A stretch of 64,000 nt of DNA from positions 868,001 through 932,000 of the forward strand of contig NW_026611618.1 of NCBI RefSeq assembly GCF_028009165.1, in the 5' to 3' direction. Of this stretch, positions 25,557 to 36,897 are shown one piece after another (position 1 is the stretch's first letter; each line of letters starts with the position of its first letter). The position numbers and the translations under genes were made by a program. This DNA comes from Akanthomyces muscarius. Taxonomy: Eukaryota; Ascomycota; Sordariomycetes; Hypocreales; Cordycipitaceae. Under the pieces are notes generated by a model. It had not been told where the DNA came from. It ran no database searches and saw only the letters and a program-made list of their open reading frames with translations.

Positions 25557-25744
25557 ATTACGAACGACGAAAAGTAACATAAAGGCGGCCTAGGGCGGCC
25601 GGGCTGACAGCCTAGACGAAGGCGCCTACACTCCGCCCGATTAGGACATATATTTATATAACCACCTAGATTAGTAGAGTCTACTAAGTGCTAGCTTAGT
25701 AGATTAAATAGAGTGGATATTTAGTAAGGAATACTAATTAAAGG
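25557..25744 (+). repeat. LTR fragment L0 (5' part)
   Basis: Begins TATTACGAACGACG and shares further words with the other LTR copies (GGCGCCTACA..., then ATTAGGA...TATATAAC). It has lost its 3' half, where the ATT microsatellite begins. Confidence 0.55.
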
Positions 25745-25936
<192 letters not shown>

Positions 25937-26180
25937 CTAACTAGGCTTAGCCTATCTAGTACTTCTATAGGTAATAATAAGGGGAGGAAAAACTAGAGTG
26001 CCTAGGGGAAAACCTCCACTTCTATCTATTCTAGTACTAGTCCAGCTTAGTATATAGGTGGGGTCGTTACGAACCCCTTCTCTTAATATTTTTAAGTGCT
26101 GTCTTTACGTGCACTAAATAAAGATTACCTTAATAATAAAACCCTTAAAGATAAAATAACTTAAATCTTTACTTATATTA

Positions 26181-26292
26181 GGGACCTTAAAGCTATATAG
26201 TAGATACTAGGGATATTTAGCTACAGTCTAGTATTACTTAATCTTTTTAATCTCTATAACTAAGTAGTTTACCTAGCGCCCTATTTCCTTAC
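26181..26292 (+). repeat. 112-bp direct repeat, copy 1
   Basis: Starts GGGACCTTAAAGCTATATAG and ends CCCTATTTCCTTAC. About 90% identical to copy 2 some 440 bp downstream; the differences are all C/T or G/A apart from one, as expected of RIP drift. Confidence 0.85.
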
Positions 26293-26620
26293 AGGATACT
26301 AGACTGTTATAGTGTACTGTATTAAGGATTGCGAGCTTAAGGCGCCTAGAAGAGGTCGCTAGTTTGAATCCTGGCTGTGGATATAGTTGCTAGGTTAGCT
26401 AGGGTATTACAGTATAAGGTTATTAGTACTAGTGTTTAACTAGCTAATCTTTATTATGCTAATAGGTGAGCTATAAAGGCGGCTATAGGGAGCCTAAGGG
26501 TCCTAATACTATATACTTCTAGGTGGTCTAATAGGTAGGTAAGACTTATATCTAGCTATAGTAGCTAGGGACAGCTATAGTAGCTAGGGATAGCTATATA
26601 GGAGGACGGGTAGCCTATTA

Positions 26621-26732
26621 GGGACCTTAAAGCTATATAGTGGATACTAGGGATACCTAGCTATAATCTAGTATTACTTAATCTTTTTAATCTTTATAGC
26701 TAAGTGGTTTACCTAGCGCCCTAGTTCCTTAC
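26621..26732 (+). repeat. 112-bp direct repeat, copy 2
   Basis: Second copy of the 26181-26292 repeat. It keeps a tRNA-like A-box (TAGCTAAGTGG at 26697-26707) that is partly mutated in copy 1. Confidence 0.85.
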
Positions 26733-27305
26733 ACTACTTATAATATATTATATATAACTATACTACCTACTACCACTATATCTGCCTCTATCTTATAATT
26801 AGCTAATTCTACTAACACTACTAATACTATAATATTCCTAAAAGTACTAAAGGACGTTAAATTTAATAATACTAGAACTAGTCCGGCTCCTACTTGTCCG
26901 GCTCCTACCACTTCTTCTAGGGCCACACTAATAATAACTAGAACTTCTATAGTAAGTTCTCCGTCAAACTTAGCCTCTAGTATAACACTAATTACTATAT
27001 TAACTTTACGCCCTAGTTAAAACCCAGAATTAGTACTAAGTTTAACACACAGTCTTTTAGTAAGTACACTATTAGCTAGCTTAGCTATTAGTTTGTAGCC
27101 TAGTTTGGCCTCTAACTTAGTATTAGGCTGAGCTATAACTTCTAACTCTAATATAATATCTAGCTTAACGTCTAATTTAACTTTAAGCTCTACTTAAGAG
27201 AATATCTTAACCTTAACCTCACCTCTAGTATCTAGCCTAGCGTCTAGAATAAGCCCTACTTTAATATCTAACTTAACACTTAGGCCTAAGCCTTTAGTAG
27301 GTAAG

Positions 27306-27701
27306 TGTTACGAACGATGGAGGTGACGTAAGGCGACCGGGGAAGCGGCCCAAGAGGACGACCTCATGGCGCCTGCAAGCTTCTCGATCGGGCCGCGTGA
27401 CCTTACTGGATCACTGGAGCGAGTGAGCCAGTGAGCCATGAGGGGATCACGGGAGCGAGTGAGCCAGTGATCCAAGGAATATAATAGAGAGATAGACAGG
27501 TACTTAAGGAGGAGGTGTTCTAGTAACTAGGTAGTCTAGATCTCTATTAATCAATCTAAGTAATAGTTTCACTATTAAGAGTTCTACTCTTAACGACTAA
27601 CTTACTACACTACTTAAACGTGCTACCCTATAGCTTTAAGCCTAACTTACTTCCTAAGAAATAGACCTACTATAACTTAGATTTAAGCTATTATTATAAT
27701 A
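27306..27701 (+). repeat. LTR copy L1 (about 396 bp)
   Basis: Starts TGTTACGAAC and ends AAGCTATTATTATAATA, the RIP form of an end reading ...TAACA. The 5' third is GC-rich and barely mutated; it contains an inverted repeat GGATCACTGG (27418-27427) and CCAGTGATCC (27464-27473) with internal direct repeats. The 3' two thirds (from CTAAGTAATAGTTTCACTATT) are shared with L2, L3 and L4. It belongs to an LTR retrotransposon family; no flanking coding region survives to assign it to gypsy or copia. Confidence 0.75.
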
Positions 27702-30346
27702 AGGTTAGTAATATTTGTAATTTATACTCTCTTAATAAACTAGACCTATTAGAATTCTCTTATATTTATAATAGAAAGAAAGTTATAGGTGACTTAAATA
27801 ATTATTTATAGAACTAAGCTAGTGTTCTTAAGGTTTTTTCCTAGTAAGTCCTTTAAGGAAGCCTTTTCTATAACTAAGCTAATAAGAAATAGTAGAAACT
27901 AGTTATCTACCTATCTAGATACTAGAATTATAGTATATCTAGGTAAAAATATAAGAAAGATATTCCGCTTCTTTATAGCGTGCTATACTAGTAATAAAAG
28001 CTCTTATTCTGTATTATTAGCGGGCCTAATATCTCTAGGTAAGTTAGAAGCTATAAGAGAAAAGCTATTAGTACTAACTATTATAGGGGTAGAGGAATAT
28101 TTTAGCTGCTAGAATAAGTAGTGTTTAACTTAGTTTTCTTTTTAGTAGAAAGGGTTATAGTGTGGTATATATAGTCTTATAGATTTAGTGAGAACTTATA
28201 GGGTAGGACTTATTATCTATCTTACCTTTCTTTATTACCTCCTACTAAAGTATAGCCTCCCTACAAATATTAATTAAGTATAAATAAGTACCTAATTACT
28301 AAGACATTACTAGTATAAGATATCTTATTCTTTTAGTTCTTAACTATTTAAAAAGGTTAACTTTAGTTAGTTACTAAGTTACATAATTTAAGAGAAACTT
28401 TGAGTATTACTTTAGTTTTTAGAGTGTCTTTATATAAAAAGATTACTAATAGAGGAAACTTAACTTATATATTATAAATCTTCTTTAATCACTACCTATA
28501 TTCTTTAACTTATACGTTATATTATAAATAAATCTAGTTGTAGAATATAATTTAAACCTATAATACTATCTAGGTGAGGAATGCCCTCTACTAAAGCTAG
28601 TCTAGGACAATTCGCCTAAACCTATTATTTACGCCCTTATAAGGTAATGTCCTTCTGTAGGACGTTATTACCCCTCTTTCGAGCTATAGTGGTATACTTG
28701 TCACTACTACCTGGAGTGTGCTGTAAAGGCAGCTACTTAGGTCCTCTATACTAGGCTAGTATTAGTAGTGGCTTTTCGCTACACATCTTACTAATATCCG
28801 CTATAGTTCCACTCTTTAAATAAGTAGCGTTTTTTAGCTACACTCTTAGTATAAGTAGTAGCTTCTCCTACCTACTAACTTATAGATTTAGCTATATTTA
28901 TAGTACTAGGCTAGTATTAGTAGAGTCTTTTTATTATATATACTATAAATACTAACTACTTAGCTTAACTATTAGTAGTGGTTTTCCGCCCTATTAGCCT
29001 CTAGCTTAAAGCTACTTACTAAATACTAGCTATAATCCCGCCCTAACTATAAGTATTAGCTTTCTAGTGCCTATATATACTAAGAATAGTAAGTAGGTAC
29101 TCTAGTATATACTCTACCTAAAGTTAATATATTAGCTTTATATATATAATTCCTAATTTACTTATTCTTTTATAAAACTTTATAAGTATAATATCTTAAT
29201 AATCTTTTTACTTATAATAGTTACTAGTATTATATTAGTTCTTAGTATATTAGCTTTAGCTTACCTACTAAATCTCCTACTATTATAAAGAGAGTGAGCT
29301 CTTAAGGTAGTAATAGTTAATATATATACTAACTATACTTATCTCTAACCTAACACTACTAACCTTCTATAGTAACATTATAGCTAACCCTAATTTAAAT
29401 ATAGTAAATAAATAGATACTATTAGATAATAATATATAATCGCTAAAACATTCTATAGAAATAAAGAAACCTATATTATAAATTAGATTTATAGTTTTGA
29501 ATAAGATAGAATTATTAAGCTTACTAGCTTTACTATATAAATAGCTAAGAGTAGGTAAATATATATTAAGAAGGGAAATCTACTATAATAGCTAAAAATA
29601 GGAGTATAAAAGCTATAAGTAGGTAAAATAAGGTATTCTATCCTTAAGACTAATACCTATTAGATTAGATAAGATTAAGTTTATCTATAAGAGAGATATA
29701 TAACTTAATAATTAAAAAGGCCTTTTTTAATTATAAAAAGATATTAGTTAACTTAAGCCTAAGAATAGATTATATTAGCTATTAAGAATTCTTAATAAAA
29801 TAGAGGATAGGAAATATAAAATACACTAGATAGGTTTTAATAAGGAGTTAAATATACTAGAGTTAGTATCGAAAATAAGGAAAGTCGCCCTAGACTTAGT
29901 AGAGGAGTACTATAGGTAAAGATAACACGTAGGAAACTATCTCGATAAACACTATATAAAACGCTGAGCGAATAGCGTGGCAGCTAGCGGGCGTAGCTTC
30001 CACCAAGCCCAAGACGTCAACCTGCACACCGCCCACGAGCCCGCGGCAGGAAAAGACCCTCAACAAGGCAGCGAATTTGATCGGCGCAGGGTTGCTACTG
30101 CCACAGTAGTCGACCTGATATGTATGGGCTTGGTAGGAGCTGTCAGTCGCCAGAATTCAGCTCTACTTTCGCCAACTCGCAAGCAGACACCTGTTATAAT
30201 ATATTTGCCGCGTCCCGTGTTTCCAGCAGCAGCCTTCACCGCCTTCTCTGTAATAGTGATCTGGTCTCCTCGTGGATCGAAACGCACCACCACGCTGCTC
30301 TGTAGACATATAAACCCGAATGGCAGAACGACAGGTTTGGAACTAT

Positions 30347-32934
30347 TTATCGAAGGAAAACCATCTTACTGCCAAGTTCAGTCTTTTCAAAATCGCTGTT
30401 ATCCAGACCCAATACGAAACGGACGGCAATCAAGACGGCTCTGAATACCAACATAGCACGTATAACCCGTTGCTCTGTGAAAATGACCATTATTGTTCGA
30501 TTAGCCTCGGCATGGGGAGGAGTGCTTCCTCCAGATGAAGACATCTGGTTGAGAATCTTGGACGTCTCACGTGCCGCCAGGGTCTGTTTCCTGTCAAGCC
30601 ACCAGTCCACCTCCTGCAGTTGACAGCTCAGACATGTATCAAAGTACGCCTTATCGGCAGCGGGTTCGTAGAGCCGGCTTATTTCGCCACACCTAAGGAA
30701 GTTATCGCAGGCCAACAGAGCGTCGTCGAGAGCCATAAAGTTAGCATCGCCAACCCAAGGCCACTCAGGTCTCGCCTTAATTCTACGATCTCCACCCGCT
30801 TCGTGGACGTAGTCATGGTGCGTGGCTAGCCAGGAGAAACCCAAGTCAACGAATTTCGCATCCCCTCTTACTCTTGATAATGCGACCACCCGTGGCTCAA
30901 CTCGGTCTCCCCAAAATGGCATGCTGAGAAATTGATCCCTCGATATGGCGGCGGCGCTGCCCAAAGCAGGTCTAAAACATTCCGTGAGGCAAGAAACTGT
31001 GCGATTTTCTTTCCTGCTCCAGAATGGACATAAACTTGAAAGTTCCTGTACGGTTTCCAGGACCTTGCTACTCCGCGTCGGAAACACCCGACTGGTAGTC
31101 GGTGAGTCGCCAGCTAAGAGCGCCAGCGCAGGTATACGGAGGCCCTCGTACTGGTTCAGTGTGAACGGAATTTCGCCGACGGCTTTGAGCTGGAGATCCT
31201 GTAATAATCTTTGGGGATGAAGTTCCCTTGCTAGCGACTCGAGAAGCGGTATTGTGTCACTAAATCCGTACGCGATGCAGCCGCTGGCGTGCTGAGACGC
31301 TCTTGCCACGGTTCTTGGAGCGTAGCCCATGCGTGTTGGAAGGCCAGGATCTTGCGTGAAGCGTCCGATCCATGTGTTGGATCCGCCGAGTTGGAACTCC
31401 AGTCTAGCACCGCTACCGGTGAAGACGGGCATGCCGCTGACAAATTCCAACATATCGCAACCAACGATTCCCACGAGATTCGCTAGTAAACTAAGTTCGA
31501 TGGCAAAAGGATTCGCAATATCTTGCGGGATGTCGTCTTCGTCAACGGGCACCTGGTGGATGAAATCCGACGTCAGAATACTCGCAGCGCCGAAAATCAT
31601 AAGCAGGTTCATCCAGGATTCGGAGTACATCCCAATCCTAGCGAGGCCGACTTGAGTTTCTCCTCCCCAGGTCCTTCCGACGAGCGGGATTGCCTTGTAC
31701 CAATTCAGCCACGTTAGATACGGTATTCTCCGCCGCTCACGTAGTCTCAAATGGCTGGGAAAGTCGTCAAGCAAATGTGACGAGGTTTCCTGCTTGAGAA
31801 CGCCCAAGATGGCCCGATACAGCGGGTCCGATCTGTCACCGCATTTGGCCATCTGCCTGTGGTTCGCGTTGATAGTCTCTACTGTTTCGAGTTGACGTGG
31901 TAGATCGAGCTTCGAAGAGAAGTCGTCAACGACCTATCCGCGCCATGATCAGATTAGCGAGGACATTGCCACATGGCGAGGTATATTGACGACTCGCCTT
32001 GTTGTCTAATCCCTTCATGCCTGACATTCCCTGCGACTCTTGAAAAGAGTGAATTTTGATTTCCGAGTTATGCACTATAGTCTTGAACTCTTCGTGAATG
32101 TTGTCTAGTACCTCGCTGTTCACCTCAAGCGTCTCAAGAATCCTCTTGTTTGAGTCTTGTAAGGCCAACCGCGCGAGGTTCGCCGCAATCTCACCCCATC
32201 CCGCGTATGAGCTACCCCGGTGTGGGGTACCGAGGAAGACGATCAGCTTCGTGCGCGACCGACACGTCTCCGACTTGTGCATCGCCTGCGAAACGTAAGC
32301 ATCTAATGACCGGCCACCTTCAGCACCAGTAACACCGGAGACGTACATCCTTGACGATTATACCACCGAGGCTGTGTGCCACAAAATAAATCGGGTCCTG
32401 ACACCACCGGTCAGTAAGTCTTGCCACTCTGCTGCAGTTGTAGAGGACAAAGTCACCGTATTGTCGATCTCCCGCTCGACCCGCACAGCAAGGTCTCTAC
32501 CGTGCTGCGACACGCTGTTCTTGTTGTTCGCCTCGAACAGGCCTCCAATCACGTCCGCGACATATCCGTACGTCCACACTCTCGCCTCGGGTATATCATG
32601 CGCGAGGAGCTCGTCAGGCCAGAATAGCCTACTGGAAACAGAGTCTCGTTCGCCGGTTTTGGAGTCGGCGGTTGACTTTGACGTTTTGGCTCGGAACAGG
32701 GAATTGAACCTTCGTTTCCTCGACGTTGCAACAGTCGTTTCTCCACTATTCGCTGGATCTTCCTCCCATGTGTGCTTCGGATGGCCTCGCAAGCCGTGGA
32801 TAAAGACGATGCTGCACACCGTCAGTCACACATCACCCAAACTAGCGATCCTCATACTTGACTCGGTACGGCCCCCTCCCAGCGCCCTGGCCGCCGAGGA
32901 GATGCGTAAAGCCGATGCGATGCACGTCGGCCAT
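30347..32934 (-). CDS. SERAC1-like alpha/beta-hydrolase fused to an unknown C-terminal region
   Basis: Five exons (32858-32934, 32457-32811, 32347-32397, 31998-32285, 30347-31933) give 785 aa. Introns are 46, 59, 61 and 64 nt; the last is a GC-AG intron (AAG|GCGAGT...ATAG). Joining restores the lipase-like domain that heads many fungal NLR/STAND proteins: 'IVFIHGLRGHPKHTW' (oxyanion loop), 'YFVAHSLGGIIVKD' (nucleophile Ser153), 'KLIVFLGTPHRGSSYAGWG', 'LDNIHEEFKTI', 'GLDNKVVDDFSSKLDLP' and 'INANHRQMAKCG' (His282). Where relatives continue into NACHT or NB-ARC and repeats, this protein has about 480 residues I do not recognise, with hydrophobic segments ('WMNLLMIFGAASIL', 'SLLANLVGIVGC'), a Trp/Cys-rich part ('CLSCQLQEVDWWLDRK') and a basic hydrophobic C-terminal helix. 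It has no stops despite sitting in a RIP block. A self/non-self or defence role is inferred only from the N-terminal domain. Confidence 0.78.
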
Positions 32935-33223
32935 GGTCACGTTCTGAATCTGCCGCTGGTGCGGGTTACGAAGAAGCGTTGGCGAGGTGGTTTGTATCTG
33001 CGCAAGGCTCAGTCGCAAGGCGCATACGTCTTGGCGCTTATGTGGCATTTTCAGCTCTAGCTACTCTATGGTACTCGGATGATTATTTTTACGGCGCGGT
33101 ATTTCTCACCAGAAAAGAGCGAACTACATGCTACTTTTGAAAGCACAGTACCTCGCTGGGTATCCCTCCAGGCAGATCTAGAAATGAATTGGGGACCGTG
33201 CATCTAGACATTCGAGCGCCATA

Positions 33224-34046
33224 ACGTCAGCCACCCACTTCTTGGCCCTAACCACATCTCGGCAGCGTTTCACACCAAAACACACACTTTTAATCTAGCT
33301 ATATTATAGCTACTAAAGAAAATTAAAATATACTAAAATATAGATAATATATTCTCTAACTTAGTATTTATTATAAAAATATATAAGTATTTTCTATAAG
33401 ATAGTTATTTTTAAAGAGATTTTTAAAGTTAAGGAAAATAGTTTACTAGTTATTCTACCTAATTTATTTTTATTTTTATTTTTTAGATATCTTCTTTAAT
33501 AAACTTATAGTCTTAATAAAATAATTATATAAGACTCTTTTACTTATAATCTATATAAAAAAGATTTTGTCTTATTTTTAATAAAAGTTTAATAATAGTT
33601 TAATATTAAGTACTTTTTTAAAATTCTTTTTTACTCTCTTTTTTAAGCTTTCTTAAATATCTTTATATATATAGAATAAAAAGACTATCTATTAATAGAC
33701 TTTATAGTATATATTTATATCTAATTATCTATAATTTTTTTAATATAATATATAAATATATTAAATAGTTAAATAAAAAATAAAAGTGTTAAGATCTCTT
33801 AGTACTTTATACTTAAACCTTAACACTTTATTTTTTTATTTTGAAAAGAATTACTACTATTTAGAAAAATTTAGTTTAAGTATACAAAAGATAGAGTATA
33901 TAGACATCTATAGAAAGAAATTAATTAATAATATTATTTCTTTTATATATAAAAAGTGGACCTAGGGTAGGTGGGTAAAAAGTGGTACTTTTAGTGTAAA
34001 AACGCTGCCGAGATGTGGGTAGGGCCAAGAAGTGGGTGGCCGACGT
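33224..34046. mobile_element. 823-bp non-autonomous DNA transposon with about 48-bp TIRs
   Basis: The first 48 bases, starting ACGTCAGCCACCCACTTC, recur in inverse orientation at the right end with only two differences, flanked on both sides by TA (33222-33223 and 34047-34048). TA duplication and ACGT termini fit the Tc1/mariner group. The TIRs are GC-rich and keep CpA, whereas the core (about 33290-33960) is extremely AT-rich with no frame that could encode a transposase. Confidence 0.85.
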
Positions 34047-34319
34047 TAGCGGCTCGGCCTCCGCTGTGGCCTTCTCGCTGTCCGCGCCGAACAGGCCAGC
34101 CCCACCAAACAGAGAGGCTTCTTGCTCAGCGTAGCACTTTAGTTCAGCGTCGTTCCGACCCTCTGCTTCTGCTGTCTCCCTTGCTTTCTTATCCTATTGT
34201 TCTTCTACAAGGTTGCCAAGGAGTGGAGGTATGCTGTTCGGGACCGCCGCCGGCTCCTGGAGGATGATGGTTCATGTGCTTACAACTTATGGAATCCATC
34301 TGCGTTGCCAGAAGCACGA
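34047..34319. other. Short GC-normal segment between TIR element and LTR L2
   Basis: About 270 bp of ordinary composition without CpA depletion. Short frames ('YKVAKEWRYAVRDRRRLLEDD' in the frame from 34197) look protein-like but match nothing I recognise. Possibly the remaining flank of the 30-33 kb island. Confidence 0.4.
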
Positions 34320-34738
34320 TGTTACGAACCAGAATGCACGCAAGGCAGACCGGGGGAGCGGCCTAAGGAGCGACCAGGCGGGCACCTACAAGTCACCTAA
34401 TTAGGATACTAGATTATATAACTAGATCACTATAGATTACAGTGAGCTAGCAGTAATTTAAGGTAGCACCTATAATAATAGATCACTTAGGACTACTAGT
34501 ATATAAGTGATCTAAGGAATATAATAGAGAGATAGATAGGTACTTAAAGAGGAGGTATTCTAGTAGTTAGGTAGTCTAGATCTTTATTAATTAATTTAAG
34601 TAATAGTTTTACTATTAAGAGTTTTACTTTTAATAACTAACTTATAATATTACTTAATATACTACCTTATAGCTTTAAGCCTAACTTACTTTTTAAGAAA
34701 TAGACCTATTATAACTTAAAATTAAGTTATTATTATAT
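34320..34738 (+). repeat. LTR copy L2 (about 419 bp)
   Basis: Starts TGTTACGAACCAGAATGCAC and is homologous to L1 over its last ~270 bp, in the same orientation. Its 3' end is more heavily RIP-mutated than that of L1. Confidence 0.72.
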
Positions 34739-35038
34739 TTTAATTAATCCTATTTAGTAATATAATACTAGATAACACGCTTAATATATACACACTATAC
34801 TACCCTTATATTATAACTATAAAAGCCTAATACCTTATAGTAGGTAGTAGAAGAATAACCTTTTTTCCCTTAATATAATATATTTTTAAAATACTATAAT
34901 TAATTAATTATAAAGCTTTATATTTATAGGCAGGAATTACCCTTCTAGGTATTCTCTTTTAACCTATAATAATAACTTATTATTAAGGCCCCTACTATAA
35001 TATATAAAATATAAATTTAATTTATATAAAGTAACTTA

Positions 35039-36897
35039 ATGTAGTTTATAAGCGAGTAGGCTACCTAAGTAAGTAGGCTACCTTCTAGGACCTTATAATA
35101 AAAAATATACTTTAATAAACCGAAATAAAATCTAGTTAATAAAAATTAATTATAATTATTTAAAGAAGTAATTTCTATTACCTTTTTATATATCCTAGAA
35201 TTATAACTAATTTTGCTATAATTACTATAACACTAATAGTATAGCTTAGGCTATATTAATAGACCTAGACTTTTAGACTTATTATATCTTCTTTTACCCT
35301 TCCCTTATAACTAAATAGCTAAACTTTTACTAGCCTTTAAAGTAAGAGATCTTCTAGTTTATAAGCGTTTTTTTTTTATATATTAGCACTAAAAAAGTTA
35401 TATATTTACTACCTTTAGCTTATTAATTTATTTTTATATTAGTACTATCTATTATATTACTTTTATTATATACTTTAATAACTAAAAGATATTTATAATA
35501 ATTTTACTTAGAGAGCTACTTTAATAAATCCTTATCCTTTTTTTAATATATTCTATTTAAGATAAAATCTCTATTAGGTTATTAGGGGTTTTTAGAAGTT
35601 AGGGAAGTTCTTAACTATTAGTAGTACTAAGAGGTAATAAAGTTTATAACTTTATATTAAGCTATAAAATAATATATTTTAGATTAAAAGGATAAATCTT
35701 AACACTTTAAAAACTACTAAAAATATTTAATTTAGTTATAAAAGCTTTATATACTAAGTAAACTATAAAGAATTTTTTTTTTAGTAGTATAAGTAACTTT
35801 AATATATATTAGATTATTAATTATATTACTATATATATATTTTAATAGTTAAAAATAAGTAATATCTAATAGTTAGAGTATATATAATAAATAAGTAAGT
35901 ATATATAATATAATTATATTATTTACCTTATAATATAGCTTAAAATCTATAAAGTAATAGCTTTTATACCTATTAAAGATTAATAACTTATATTTACCAA
36001 TTCTTTTAGTCTTTATATATAGATTAAAATACTTAAACTATTTTAAGTACTTTTTATTTATAGTCTATCTATTTTTAGTAATAAAAATAGCTTAGTTATA
36101 AGATAAAAGGCTATTTTTATACTAAAAAGAGAGATAAGTTTTACTTATAATAATAATAAATAAAGGAATAATAATACTAACTATACTAATATACTTTATT
36201 ATTATTACCTAAATATAATTTCCTTATTATATTTTCTAACCTTTTTAATATCTTTTTATACTTATAATAACTATTTTAGATAATATTTAGCCTATTATAA
36301 AGCCTATCTTATTAAAATTATAAATCTCCCCCTTTTATATACTATATTTTATAATAATATTTTCTATTAACTAAAACTAGTCTTAATATTACTTTAGATC
36401 TTTATATTAAACTCTTTAATAGTTAATTTAATATAATAAATATATAATAAGTTCTAAGTATTACTTAATAAAGTTTATAGACTAGTACCTTCTAACTAAA
36501 ATATTATATTTAAGCTCTAATAGGTAGTTAGTTATAACTTTTATATTATATAGATAAGATAGTTAAGATTATAAATTTAAATTAAAAATATACTAAATAA
36601 GAAGATCTTCTTCTTTATTTATTAATTTTTAAGAGTATATTATTATATTAGTTTAGCTTAGTTATTCTTATTAATAATATATTAATATTATTTATAGTAT
36701 ATTATAAATATAAGCTATACTTTAAAGTAATAGTATAAAGTCTTTTTTTAAAGCTTTAAAGGTATTAATAATATTTTTTTTATTTAAAGTTAAAACTATT
36801 TTATCTTATTAAGTTAATAAAGTTTAAATATAGTTAATTAAAAAATAATATAAAATAGCCTTCTTATTTAGATAGCTTACTCGCTTATAAACTATAT
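35039..36897 (-). mobile_element. Fot1/pogo-like transposon A (subfamily 1), RIP-killed
   Basis: 1859 bp bounded by inverted repeats (left ATGTAGTTTATAAGCGAGTA; right the reverse complement) with TA on each side. The TIR contains an internal direct repeat of the GAGTAGGC...ACC type. The minus strand keeps a shadow of a Tc1/mariner DDE transposase: near 35990 a frame reads 'GKYKLLIFNRYKSYYFID', the RIP version of the G-K-Y-R-L-L-I-L-D-G-H-G-S-H motif of Fot1/pogo transposases (D to N, G to R/K, H to Y), with stops throughout. Nonfunctional. Confidence 0.85.

Noticed and set aside
28570..29160. Short spaced repeats that first suggested a CRISPR-like array
   Set aside because: Spacing is irregular, repeats are degenerate and AT-driven, and the host is a fungus.
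29977..30444. 155-codon + strand frame at the 3' end of the hydrolase gene
   Set aside because: Overlaps the hydrolase C-terminus antisense and has no recognisable features.
34197..34400. Protein-like short frame next to LTR L2
   Set aside because: Too short, runs into the LTR and has no recognisable homology; left as an unexplained segment.
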